Below, one piece after another: positions 43,354-52,058 of a DNA stretch of 64,000 bases. Both the position numbers and the translations under genes were made by a program. A model generated the notes under the pieces. The model saw only the letters and a list, made by a program, of their open reading frames with translations. It searched no databases and was not told the origin of the DNA. How positions within the stretch are numbered: position 1 is the stretch's first letter; each line of letters starts with the position of its first letter. The stretch covers positions 1 to 64,000 of the forward strand of contig CAZIKF010000008.1 of assembly GCA_964539825.1 (NCBI GenBank), read 5' to 3'. This stretch comes from CAZIKF01 sp964539825. GTDB lineage: Bacteria; Muiribacteriota; UBA6191.

Positions 43354-45222
43354 TTACCTGGCCAGAGATTGAATTTCCCTGTGGTGTTGCTGGTAAGCGT
43401 CGAACCACTTCTTACGACCTTCGTCATCACCTCTCTGAATAGCCTGGAGAAGTTGATCGTATGCCTTCTGTCTCAAATCTTCGAGTTCACTCAGCCGGGC
43501 ATGATCAAAATCAGAAGACTGAGGTGAGGACGCTCCCCCAAGTAACTGCTTCTGATCCTGCATAGATCGCTGCTCAGCCTGATCTAGACTTTCCTGCCTT
43601 ATCTGCTGCTGGGTAGTATTCAAATTCGGATTTACCCTTTGCACCTGCTGAGGAATCGGTTGAAATGGCCGCACCATTCCATTCGCTCCGGGAGGCTGAA
43701 AAGGTGCTCTTTCATTGATTTGGGGAGGAGTTCCCCCGGCAACACCTGGAAACACGGTTCCTCCAGGCATAGGCGCGATCATAGGGGCTGGAACTGCACC
43801 GTTGGGGGAAGGTTGGTATCCCTGGTTAGGAACAGAACCTGATTCAAAGGCAAAGTTACGCTGATAGTTATTAGGCAGCAAGGGTGTATTGTAGGCGTTG
43901 CCCATGGAGTAGTTATTTCCTGCCCCTAAATCCAGGTATTGATTTGGCTGTCTGAATTGAAAAGCCATGGGATCAGGAAGTTGACCCTGTCCATCTCTTC
44001 GAACTCCGGCATAACTTCCCGAGTATTGAGGACCACCTTGCAATGTAGGCAGTTGGGACCCTCCCGGTATCTGCCCTTGAGGAGGTCGACCTGATCCTCC
44101 CCACCCTGGAGGACGCATCATCTTACCCTGGGGAGAACCAGCCCTCCAGCCCCGTCCTGAGTGTTCAAAACTCTGAGATAAATAAGAAGGAGGCGCATTT
44201 TGTGTCATTCTCCAATTCTGATGATAGGGTGTACTTGCCCACCAGGGGGCTCTCTGAAAAGGCAGATCTCCGCGGGTCCCGCGATTTCCACCCTGAATTC
44301 CAGCACCATCTGTTCGGTTAAAGAAATTGGAGAAATTTTGTCCACCCCGGCGATCATAATATTGAGAACCTTGGTTTCCTGGATAGCTGGGGAAAAACGG
44401 GGGTCTGCCATAAGCGTTAGTGGCGAATGGAGAATTATAGGGATTTGCGGGTGCGGCGGAATCTCCGGTGGAAGACTGGGGTGAAAAGGGAACTCCTGAT
44501 GGCATCATTCCCATGGGAGCCCCGCCAGGCATCATCCCCATGGAAGCCCCAGGAGGCATCATTCCCATGGAAGCCCCTGCAGGCATCCCTGAAATCAAGG
44601 GAGATGTGTTTGTATAGCCCTGGTCATAATTACTAAATTGATATCCTCTTCCAAAAGTATTGGCGACATGGGGACTTTGCATATTTACATGTACAGGAGC
44701 CCTCTGAGCTGAGGAAACACCAATGCTTCCCAGTGGGTAACGGCTATCTCTTTGAGAGGACCAGCCAAAGACATTTCCCATAATTCCAGAAGATCTGGTA
44801 GGGGCTCCATAATTGGGACCCGGACCATAGCCCATGTGACCAAGATTTTCCATGCTCAGACCCCTGGGCATACGTCTCGTTTGTGAGGTCGCACCAAGAA
44901 GTGCAAGTCCTCCAACCGCGGCAGCTCCAATCATGGCAATCGGTGCGGAAAGAACTCCAAGAAAACCGAGTGTAGCTATGCCTCCTATAGCTCCGAGCGC
45001 GAGGCCGGTGGAATTCGATAGAAGTCCTGATAATTGACTGAGTGCATTTGTTGCCATATTTTCCGGGTCTCTCTCACGGTAAACATTAACTCCAATGCGG
45101 CCAGGAAGATCAACTACCGTAGCCTGGTTCAACTGCTCCGGACTAATGTAGTCTTTCGCGAATAGTGGACAGGGGGTGAAGGCCAACAAGGCGGTTAATA
45201 CCCAAGCTATTGATTTATACAT
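43354..45222 (-). CDS. secreted Gly/Pro/Met/Asn-rich protein with 9-residue repeats
   Basis: A signal peptide (1-22, ending PLFA) is followed by a short region and a strongly hydrophobic glycine-rich stretch (about 65-120; 'LALGAIGGIATLGFLGVLSA'), which may insert into a membrane. Next is a long low-complexity body rich in Gly, Pro, Asn, Gln and Tyr, with three tandem copies of GA[SP]MGMMP-type units. A helical, charged C terminus (about 560-622) follows. I know no family for it; it looks like an extracellular matrix or surface-coat protein. The next upstream gene, 37 bases away on the same strand, also encodes a secreted protein. Confidence 0.65.
   Translation of the reverse strand: MYKSIAWVLTALLAFTPCPLFAKDYISPEQLNQATVVDLPGRIGVNVYRERDPENMATNALSQLSGLLSNSTGLALGAIGGIATLGFLGVLSAPIAMIGAAAVGGLALLGATSQTRRMPRGLSMENLGHMGYGPGPNYGAPTRSSGIMGNVFGWSSQRDSRYPLGSIGVSSAQRAPVHVNMQSPHVANTFGRGYQFSNYDQGYTNTSPLISGMPAGASMGMMPPGASMGMMPGGAPMGMMPSGVPFSPQSSTGDSAAPANPYNSPFATNAYGRPPFFPSYPGNQGSQYYDRRGGQNFSNFFNRTDGAGIQGGNRGTRGDLPFQRAPWWASTPYHQNWRMTQNAPPSYLSQSFEHSGRGWRAGSPQGKMMRPPGWGGSGRPPQGQIPGGSQLPTLQGGPQYSGSYAGVRRDGQGQLPDPMAFQFRQPNQYLDLGAGNNYSMGNAYNTPLLPNNYQRNFAFESGSVPNQGYQPSPNGAVPAPMIAPMPGGTVFPGVAGGTPPQINERAPFQPPGANGMVRPFQPIPQQVQRVNPNLNTTQQQIRQESLDQAEQRSMQDQKQLLGGASSPQSSDFDHARLSELEDLRQKAYDQLLQAIQRGDDEGRKKWFDAYQQHHREIQSLAR
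44501..44581. repeat. three tandem 27-bp coding repeats
   Basis: The three units (44501-44527, 44528-44554, 44555-44581) are nearly identical in DNA and encode 9-residue GA[SP]MGMMP repeats. The high DNA identity suggests recent duplication or slippage inside the gene. Confidence 0.85.
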
Positions 45223-45259
45223 CTTATTCCTCGCTTCCCTGGTCGTGGGCTCTGATCAT

Positions 45260-46219
45260 CTATTGAAAAGCGCTACGTAACTTCTCGATATGGTTTGGCT
45301 TCAAACGATGCTGATTCCGATTAACAAAGAGCCCTGCAAGGGCTGTGTGGTGATCTACAGCCACCTCATTAGTCCAGGTCTTAATTACTTTTCCGATGGT
45401 AAAAAAGAGGCTATCAAAGAATTTTTTCTCGGTATAAAGGTAGCGTTCCTGCGCTTCACGGGGGAGGGCGAGAATCTGTTTTAAACCATCTCCTTGAGGT
45501 ACATCAAGCTTTAGCCTTTCTACCGCGTTTCGAAACTCAGGATTCGTCAATTTACCGGCGTTCTGGCGAATGAAAGTGTCCACGATTACCCCGGCATTCT
45601 GAACACTCATGTGACTGCCATCAAGACTTCCCAGTGCATGATAAGTTTCATCAACACTCATTCCCTTCGCATTCTTGTCCACATAAGCGACGATGACTTT
45701 CTCATCTCTGAGGAAGGGATTGACCATCTTGGAATTCAGATGGCGGATGAGGAACTTAAAGGAATCAAAGGGTACCCTTGAGTTGTTGGTGAAGATCTCA
45801 GCAACCTGGATGGCGTGATTGGCTTTCGCGTCACTACTGCTAAATCCTGGCTTGGAAATCATCCCGAGTAGGGTCACAGCGGTTTCAAGCTTAAACTTTC
45901 CATTTCTCTTTCCCGCGTAGAGCGCCACCAGGCGGTCCGTGGTAGATGCTTGAAGATTGAGAACCTGGAGGGCTTCAATCAGGTTCACGAATCGAGAAAT
46001 ATTCAAATTGTTGCCCTGAATATAGGCATTCACAGCTGAGAATTTCTCCTCATCAGACGCATCCACAAGGGACGTTACTAATTGACTGATGGATTGCCCT
46101 GCCTTCAGAGGGACTGCTCCGTAAATAGCCTCAAATTTCCCCTGTTTTCCAAGGTCAGATGCTGTACTGGTGATCACAAGTGCGAGAGAAACCAGCAAGG
46201 TACTTACAATCGATTTCAT
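45260..46219 (-). CDS. secreted all-helical protein of unknown function
   Basis: The 319-residue protein has a signal peptide (about 1-20), then a predicted all-alpha body. There are recurrent patterns such as 'FVNLIEALQVLNLQAST' and 'FDSFKFLIRHLNSKMVNPF', possibly degenerate repeats. No catalytic motif or Cys pairs are seen. A good AAAGGATAG site precedes the ATG. It is probably co-transcribed with the glycine-rich protein gene downstream. I do not recognise it. Confidence 0.65.
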   Translation of the reverse strand: MKSIVSTLLVSLALVITSTASDLGKQGKFEAIYGAVPLKAGQSISQLVTSLVDASDEEKFSAVNAYIQGNNLNISRFVNLIEALQVLNLQASTTDRLVALYAGKRNGKFKLETAVTLLGMISKPGFSSSDAKANHAIQVAEIFTNNSRVPFDSFKFLIRHLNSKMVNPFLRDEKVIVAYVDKNAKGMSVDETYHALGSLDGSHMSVQNAGVIVDTFIRQNAGKLTNPEFRNAVERLKLDVPQGDGLKQILALPREAQERYLYTEKKFFDSLFFTIGKVIKTWTNEVAVDHHTALAGLFVNRNQHRLKPNHIEKLRSAFQ

Positions 46220-46320
46220 GTTTCTATCCTTTCTAAATCAATGCCGAAACAAATCGAACAGGGCAAATTTCACCCCTCCCTGTACATCATACGTGGTAAT
46301 AAAGGAAAAAGTTACAAATG

Positions 46321-46365
46321 GGTTAGGAATCAGAGGAAGCATAGGAAACAAGGGAATCAGAGGAA
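46321..46365. repeat. 9-bp minisatellite array C
   Basis: Five in-phase units: GGTTAGGAA, TCAGAGGAA, GCATAGGAA, ACAAGGGAA, TCAGAGGAA. Confidence 0.75.
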
Positions 46366-46446
46366 TGAAGTTAGACTCCGCCATGAGGGCGAAAACCTTG
46401 GAATTCGCGATCGCGTTCAGTGCATAAATAGGGAGCGAAAACCCTA

Positions 46447-46487
46447 TTCCTTTGATTCCCTTATTTCTTTTGTTTTCTTTGCTCCCT
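46447..46487. repeat. 9-bp minisatellite array D, inverted
   Basis: In reverse complement the units read GCAAAGAAA, ACAAAAGAA, ATAAGGGAA, TCAAAGGAA, in phase with the family. It faces array C across about 80 bases. Confidence 0.7.
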
Positions 46488-46591
46488 GGAATTTTCGATT
46501 CTGGGAATTGAGAATTCAGTTAGACGGTCTCAAAATTATCTTTGATTTTAATCTGGTTGAAGATGGTGGTATTTTCTAATAGGGGGAATTC

Positions 46592-47218
46592 ATGTATCAC
46601 GGAGAAAAGCTAAATAGTATTACCCATCTGGCGGGTGCCGCACTGTCGCTCGTCGGTCTCGGAGCCCTACTAACTGTAAGTATCTCTGAACAAGACCCCC
46701 GCATGATAGTGAGCTTCTCAATCTTTGGGGTAAGCCTGGTGGTGCTCTACACCATGTCTACGCTCTACCATAGCTTCCAGCCTCCCAACTTAAAAAAGCT
46801 CTTTCAGAAACTCGATCATACCGCCATCTATTTTCTGATCGCAGGAAGTTATGCCCCCTATGCGCTTGTTTCACTCAAAGATGGGCCCGGAGCCACTATC
46901 CTGGCCATAGTTTGCAGCCTGGCGGTTGTGGGAATCCTTCTGGATTTACTCATCCCCCGTAGAATCGAGGTTCTACAATTACTCATTTACCTTTCCATGG
47001 GCTGGCTCGCGGCGCTTGAGTTTTCCAGTCTCAAAGCGGCCATACCCCTGGCCGGGTTCACCTGGTTATGCCTGGGAGGGACAGCCTACACCGGAGGAGT
47101 CATCTTCTATATTCTCGATGACCACCATCATTTCCCCCACGCCCACGGAATCTGGCACCTATTCGTAATGCTGGGATCTGTTTGCACCTTCATCTCCATC
47201 ATTGGGTATGTAAGGTAA
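46592..47218 (+). CDS. haemolysin III / PAQR family membrane protein (YqfA-like)
   Basis: The 208-residue protein has seven hydrophobic segments. It carries the family marks: an early HxxG-type block 'LNSITHLAGAALSL', 'TMSTLYHSF', 'LDHTAIYFLIAGSYAPY', and a C-terminal HGIWHLFVMLGS with the metal-binding His pair. PAQR hydrolase-like proteins bind zinc through these His and Asp residues. The physiological role in bacteria is uncertain and haemolysis is not implied. It stands alone, followed by the inverted-repeat element. Confidence 0.9.
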   Translation: MYHGEKLNSITHLAGAALSLVGLGALLTVSISEQDPRMIVSFSIFGVSLVVLYTMSTLYHSFQPPNLKKLFQKLDHTAIYFLIAGSYAPYALVSLKDGPGATILAIVCSLAVVGILLDLLIPRRIEVLQLLIYLSMGWLAALEFSSLKAAIPLAGFTWLCLGGTAYTGGVIFYILDDHHHFPHAHGIWHLFVMLGSVCTFISIIGYVR

Positions 47219-47265
47219 GCGCAGGCTTTAGGTCTTTAAACTAGGTCGAGAATAAAACTCGTACC

Positions 47266-47789
47266 CCGGGTCCTGTCACCTCCAATCACCCCGTCCCCGC
47301 CGTTTCGCTCGAAGTTTTTGTACTTTGATATTCCAAGCAACCCGGGCGCAGTCTACGCCTGCGGCCGGTACAGTTGTTAGCAGGCTTCTTGCTATGCATC
47401 AGTTCGTGCGACCGAGTCTACACTCTGGGCACAGGGGCCCCATTTCCGGCGCCACCCGGCAACCAAACCCTAACATTTCAATTTTTAGACGCTGTAAATG
47501 GAGCTTAAGTCAAAGGATTTCCCCCTATTAATACTGTACTAAAGAACTCAATCACTTCACTCACTTTTTGAATCTCATGTCATTCAGTAGTGGATTCCCG
47601 GGTGGGCCTGGAAATGGGGTCCCCGTACACAGAGTGTTGCTTCGGATGCACGCAGGTGTTCAGGGCACGCACAGCTTAGACTACTGTACCGGCCGCAGGC
47701 GCAGACTGCGCCCGGGTTGTTATTGATGGCAATGATTTCATTCCGAACTGAGCGGCGGGTATGGGGTGATTGGAGGGGTCAGGACCCGG
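47266..47789. mobile_element. 524-bp MITE-like element with terminal inverted repeats
   Basis: The ends (47266-47292 and 47763-47789) are 27-base inverted repeats with two mismatches. Inside, a second pair (47338-47374 and 47683-47719) matches at 36 of 37 positions, and the pairing continues more loosely to about 47464 and 47597. The central 130 bases do not pair. No convincing gene is inside. No target-site duplication was found. Diverged pieces occur at 24787-24815 and 25679-25744. Confidence 0.7.
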
Positions 47790-47829
47790 TGCAATGCAGT
47801 AAGTAAAGACTACTTTCTAACTTCTATAC

Positions 47830-49119
47830 TCAACTACCTTTATCCACTTTAGCTTCCCCTCTCAGAAACTGGTAGGTCACCAGCATTGAGATAAAGGCTA
47901 TGACAATGAGAAGGGTGAAAAACTTTTCCCAGCCACCATCCTGATCAGCCAACCTACCCCCTACTATTTTAAAGGGTACGGTTGCCCCGAAGCCGGCCAC
48001 ATCTAACAAGGCAATGAGAATCCCCGAATGCGGTCCTCCAAATTTGATGGAGAAAATACTCATCGGTAAGTAATAGGCAGGCGATACACAAAATCCGAAG
48101 ATAAAGAGACAGATCGCGTTTGAGACTACCAATCCCCTCTCAGACATTCCAAAGTTTGAAAGCAGAATCATCAAGGTGAGGCAAATGACAGCCAGGGCAA
48201 GAAAGGCACCGATGAGGTTGGGTACTGTTTTCCGGGGAAGCTTGTCAAAGAAATATCCCCCCAGCAAAACCGAGATCAGCGCTCCGGCGGGAAAAGCCAT
48301 GGTGATACTGGCCGCGTCGGCTGAGGAAATTTTCAGGCTTTCTTTCAAATACAAGGGTAGAAAATCCAGGAAATCCCAAAGAATGGTCAAACCCATCATG
48401 GAAATGGAAATCAGCCATACTCTGCCGCTCTTGGCAAAAATCAGCAATGCCTCTTTCAAGGAAGTTCCCTTTAAAGGATGATCTTCCTCTTCTTCATCAG
48501 GCTTCTCACCTTCAGATTTCACACTGAAAGGCGGCTTCTCAGTAATCAGAAAGAAACTGGCGCAGACCAGTAAGATTCCTATCCCACCAGCGACCCACAG
48601 GGTCTGACGCCAGCTCAGGATATTCAAAAGAGCACCCAATACAAAAAGGGCCGTAATGGTCCCTACTCTGCTGGAAGTGGAAAGCACTCCCCAGACCCGC
48701 CCATACTGGGTGGGACAATACCAATTCCCAATCAGTTTCGCCATGGAAGGCCAACCCGCTGATTTGGCGCAAAGGGTAATAAAAAAGATGATGCTAAAGG
48801 CCAGGGCTGAGGAATTCATTCCGAAGAGAAATACTCCTCCGGTGGTCACGGACAATCCCAGCGTGAAGGTCCACTTCCCTCCCATTTTGTCAGCCGCTAC
48901 ACCACTGAGCAATTTTCCCAGGATCGCGCCCACGGTGCTCCAGGCAAGAATGGTTCCCCACTCGGTTTTGGTAATGAGTCCTTCTGCGACCAATTCAGGG
49001 GAGATGACGGAAATGGAGGTCTTCAGCAGCATGAATCCCGAATAACCGAGATACATGTAAAGAAGTAAGAGCAGCTGTTTTCGTAAAACGCTTCCTTGTG
49101 CCTCCATTGGGATCATCAT
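47830..49119 (-). CDS. major facilitator superfamily transporter, OPA-like
   Basis: The 429-residue protein has about twelve membrane segments and a charged central loop (about 205-225). The segment 'WSTVGAILGKLLSGVAADKMGG' holds the MFS loop 2-3 signature. The block 'SAGWPSMAKLIGNWYCPTQYG' resembles the organophosphate:phosphate antiporter group (GlpT/UhpT relatives). Substrate is not readable. No enzyme gene adjoins it. The ATG at 49119 may be preceded in use by the ATG two or four codons later. Confidence 0.85.
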   Translation of the reverse strand: MMIPMEAQGSVLRKQLLLLLYMYLGYSGFMLLKTSISVISPELVAEGLITKTEWGTILAWSTVGAILGKLLSGVAADKMGGKWTFTLGLSVTTGGVFLFGMNSSALAFSIIFFITLCAKSAGWPSMAKLIGNWYCPTQYGRVWGVLSTSSRVGTITALFVLGALLNILSWRQTLWVAGGIGILLVCASFFLITEKPPFSVKSEGEKPDEEEEDHPLKGTSLKEALLIFAKSGRVWLISISMMGLTILWDFLDFLPLYLKESLKISSADAASITMAFPAGALISVLLGGYFFDKLPRKTVPNLIGAFLALAVICLTLMILLSNFGMSERGLVVSNAICLFIFGFCVSPAYYLPMSIFSIKFGGPHSGILIALLDVAGFGATVPFKIVGGRLADQDGGWEKFFTLLIVIAFISMLVTYQFLRGEAKVDKGS

Positions 49120-49141
49120 AGCAGATTATGAAAGCAAATCC

Positions 49142-49168
49142 TGCAAGGAATCAGAGGGAAGAAAGGAA
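49142..49168. repeat. 9-bp minisatellite array E (short)
   Basis: Three degenerate units, TGCAAGGAA, TCAGAGGGA and AGAAAGGAA, lie between the MFS gene and the methyltransferase gene. Confidence 0.5.
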
Positions 49169-49247
49169 TCTCCGAAAACTCGGGATTGTTTTGGATTATT
49201 TCATAGGAACCAAGATAAATTAGTGAAACTATGGGATTTCAGGAAGT

Positions 49248-50015
49248 ATGAAGAACTCTAAGGAACGCTTCTCAAACAGGGTAGATAACTATGTTCGGTA
49301 TAGGCCGGGGTACCCTCACGAAGTAGCAGAAGTCTTACTCGATCAGTGCAGCCTCAATGAACACAGTATAGTTGCTGACATTGGCTCTGGAACAGGGATT
49401 TTCACCCGGCAGCTACTTTCCAAAAATCTCCTGGTTTTTGGAATAGAACCAAACCATTATATGCGACAGGCCGCCGAAGAGATGCTGTCTGGATTTGATC
49501 GCTTTACCAGCCTCGAGGGGAGTGCAGAGGGAACAAACCTGGCCGAATCCAGTGTGGATTTAGTAGTTTGTGCACAGGCATTCCACTGGTTTTCATACAG
49601 TGAGACGCAAAAGGAATTCAACCGAGTACTCAAGCCTGGCGGGTGGGTGGGGCTGGTCTGGAATCAGCGCAAAATGCAGCAGGGATTTCAGCAGGAGTAT
49701 GAAGCTTTGCTTCGTGAGTATGCCCCAGAGTACAACCTGGCAAACCACAGGAACTCCCCAGGGGAGTTGAAAGTAGAATTCTTCGCCAAAAACACCTATC
49801 AGACATACGTCTTTGAAAATGTCCAAGTCCTCGACAAAAATGGCTTCCTGGGGAGGATGCAATCATCCTCCTACACACCATCAGTTGGAACCCCGGAGTT
49901 TTCCAGGCTTAATTCATCGGCAGAAAAACTATTCAAGAAATACGAAGATAGAGGAGCGATCTCCTTTGAATATGATACCCAGTTGTATCTCGGCAAACTG
50001 AAAAACAACGAATAG
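49248..50015 (+). CDS. class I SAM-dependent methyltransferase
   Basis: The 255-residue protein has motif I VADIGSGTGIFTRQLL, an acidic strand end in 'VFGIEPN', and 'VDLVVCAQAFHWF' as motif IV. This resembles the small-molecule methyltransferase group that includes trans-aconitate-type and UbiE-like enzymes. The start 'SKERFSNRVDNYVRYRPGYP' is characteristic of this group (methyltransferase type 11). The substrate is unknown. It stands alone between divergent and convergent genes. Confidence 0.88.
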   Translation: MKNSKERFSNRVDNYVRYRPGYPHEVAEVLLDQCSLNEHSIVADIGSGTGIFTRQLLSKNLLVFGIEPNHYMRQAAEEMLSGFDRFTSLEGSAEGTNLAESSVDLVVCAQAFHWFSYSETQKEFNRVLKPGGWVGLVWNQRKMQQGFQQEYEALLREYAPEYNLANHRNSPGELKVEFFAKNTYQTYVFENVQVLDKNGFLGRMQSSSYTPSVGTPEFSRLNSSAEKLFKKYEDRGAISFEYDTQLYLGKLKNNE

Positions 50016-50065
50016 ACCGTAGTCTGGATGATTTTCGAGTACATTGAGACGGCTTATCCCCGCAT

Positions 50066-50914
50066 CTAATGTCCCATTCCAGAGCCTGTCTCAACGCTCT
50101 CCTTGAAATCTACAGCAAGATTCCAAGCCATCATGTCAATTGATTTCCCAATTGCTGACTTGAAGCTCTTCAATACCAAATCGTTAAACTTCTTGGAGAC
50201 CGGCTTCTTTAGAAATTCTATATAGATCCTTAGGCTTTGAGGTTTAATTTCTCTATATGCGTATACAAAAGAGAGGAGGACCATTTGCCTGGTATTCGAT
50301 CTCATCTGCTCCTCTAACATGGATAGCTGACCTTTAAACTGAGCGATTTTTTTCTTGGCATCTGGGTCCATGATCGTTGTAATGGCGGTAAAAACTGCCA
50401 GGGCAGTACTTTTACTCAATTCCAGGGAAAAATCCGTGACATTCACCAGGTTATCCATCTCTATAGCAATGTTCATCATTTCCTGATTAGCAATCAGGGT
50501 TTTAGCTTGAGCCAGGATTGCTCGATATGCCTCTGGAGTGCTGCCTTGTTCCTCCGCATCGGTTATTTTGTATCCTAAGTCAGACTCGTACCAATGTAAT
50601 AATTCCTTTGCCTCCGCCACCGTGATTTGCCCTTGAAATCCAAGTTTAATCGTATTCAGAATTTCTTCAGTGTTAAAGGCGCCATTAACTACATTCTTCA
50701 TTTTGCTCACCATCTCATCAGAAATGTGAGGGTGCTGTTGTCTTGAACCGTCAATTCCAGCCAGGACAAGCCCGGGGATCTCAGCAGTTTGTCTCGTCAA
50801 GCCCGATAAATCTATCAATCGATCTATTACCTTATCCGAGGCATCTTCGGACCATGAAAAGTTAGTAAGCACGGATACTACAAGGAACGGCAGCAGCCAT
50901 CGAAGCTGAATCAT
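50066..50914 (-). CDS. secreted DUF2059-like protein
   Basis: A signal peptide (about 1-22) precedes an all-helical protein. Features like 'VVNGAFNTEEILNTIKLGF', 'AEAKELLHWYESDLGYKITD' and a final helical segment resemble DUF2059-type periplasmic proteins, whose function is unknown. A GGAG site lies 8 bases before the ATG. No operon partner is evident. Confidence 0.65.
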   Translation of the reverse strand: MIQLRWLLPFLVVSVLTNFSWSEDASDKVIDRLIDLSGLTRQTAEIPGLVLAGIDGSRQQHPHISDEMVSKMKNVVNGAFNTEEILNTIKLGFQGQITVAEAKELLHWYESDLGYKITDAEEQGSTPEAYRAILAQAKTLIANQEMMNIAIEMDNLVNVTDFSLELSKSTALAVFTAITTIMDPDAKKKIAQFKGQLSMLEEQMRSNTRQMVLLSFVYAYREIKPQSLRIYIEFLKKPVSKKFNDLVLKSFKSAIGKSIDMMAWNLAVDFKESVETGSGMGH

Positions 50915-51039
50915 GTTGCATCTCCAATCAGAAAGGTGAACAAATCATAGTACGCCCTGGAGAATATCTACGCCAGCCCACTCCGGGAAGATTAGAAAGG
51001 CACGGCCTTCTAAGGAGCAAAGAAAGTCTTCCAAATCCA

Positions 51040-51648
51040 TCAAAGAACAAGTTCATACAATGCAGCTGCGCATTTGCATGGTTGAGTGAAACAACCAGGA
51101 CAGTCAAATGGTTGTTTGATAGCGCTTGCTTCGAAGAACCTATCGACTTGATTTACCTTATGAAATCCTGATTTGATAAAAACTCTATCTGAAGTATTGG
51201 AAAGTCCGCTAAGCCAAGATACACCTAATACCAGGGAACATTCCCGCTCTTTTAACCAGGCCAGACGCTTCTTAATCATCTTCTGACCAATGCCCTTTCC
51301 TTGAAATCTTTCCTCAACGCAGAGGGTACAAAGAGATCCAACTTTATGGGATTTTAGGCGATTGCTGATTTCGGGCTCAAAAGGCAGATAATAATCAAAA
51401 TCAGAAAGTATTTCAGCACAGCCAACGCTTATAACTCCTTCATCTATGAACCCTCCGAAAGCCACACTAGTCTTACCTTCAATTACTCCGTTGAGATATT
51501 GAAGATTAAACAGGCCTTCCCCCTGAGTCCTATTCATCAGGACCAGTGCGCTTTCTAGCGTGCCCAGAGAATCAGAGAATAATTCTCGAATTTTGACTAT
51601 GAAGCCATCATCTTTCATCTGATCAACATCCTCTTTAGCGTCGATCAA
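51040..51648 (-). CDS. GNAT acetyltransferase with Cys-rich C-terminal tail
   Basis: The acetyl-CoA binding motif A is 'LCVEERFQGKGIGQKMIKKR' (about 113-132), in a GNAT fold that runs to about 175. The last 30 residues add a Cys cluster (DCPGCFTQPCKCAA), which may bind metal and is unusual for GNAT enzymes. The substrate is unknown. Two more GNAT genes lie within 2 kb on the same strand, with a small membrane-protein gene between. Confidence 0.8.
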   Translation of the reverse strand: MIDAKEDVDQMKDDGFIVKIRELFSDSLGTLESALVLMNRTQGEGLFNLQYLNGVIEGKTSVAFGGFIDEGVISVGCAEILSDFDYYLPFEPEISNRLKSHKVGSLCTLCVEERFQGKGIGQKMIKKRLAWLKERECSLVLGVSWLSGLSNTSDRVFIKSGFHKVNQVDRFFEASAIKQPFDCPGCFTQPCKCAAALYELVL

Positions 51649-51728
51649 ATCAAGATGAGAATCATATATCCTACAAAACTATCTCGTATAGGCTGGTGGT
51701 TTTACGTGTATAGGAACACTAAAACGAA

Positions 51729-52055
51729 TTAGCGGGAATTCAAAATCACTGCACTCAGAGATATGAGACCGGCATTAGAGGCTAATCCTAAAAAAACTAG
51801 CTTAAAATTATGTTTATAGATCTGGTAGAAAACCTGGATGAAAAGATAAATAGATACAATTGCGCTAAGGACAACAAGAAGCCTGGAAGCCGGATCTAAA
51901 ACATAGTCATTCCAGCCAGTAGTACCAGTAGTTGCTACCATAAAAGCGTAGATACAAACCAGGGATCCTGGTATAGCTATGCTCAGGTTAACTACCGCTG
52001 CCAGCACACCAATGAACACATTTTTAGTGCTCCAATTCACCTTGGCATTAGTCAT
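51729..52055 (-). CDS. small membrane protein, four predicted segments
   Basis: The 108-residue protein is mostly hydrophobic, with segments at about 12-32, 48-66 and 70-105. It has no recognisable family motif. The ATG is 3 bases after the stop of the upstream GNAT gene, so the two are co-transcribed. Confidence 0.55.
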   Translation of the reverse strand: MTNAKVNWSTKNVFIGVLAAVVNLSIAIPGSLVCIYAFMVATTGTTGWNDYVLDPASRLLVVLSAIVSIYLFIQVFYQIYKHNFKLVFLGLASNAGLISLSAVILNSR

Positions 52056-52058
52056 GAA

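Larger units (their letters stand above)
46220..46591. other. intergenic region with an inverted pair of minisatellites
   Basis: No gene is seen. Array C (46321-46365) and the inverted array D (46447-46487) flank about 80 bases that hold TCCGCCATGAGG, a palindromic GCGATCGC (46407-46414) and two copies of a GCGAAAACC motif. The arrays could pair into a long imperfect stem. An AGGGGG-like site (about 46580-46585) precedes the next ATG. Confidence 0.55.

Noticed and set aside
46082..46579. Plus-strand frame of 165 codons across the minisatellites
   Set aside because: It runs through repeats and over the start of a real minus-strand gene with signal peptide; composition is not protein-like.
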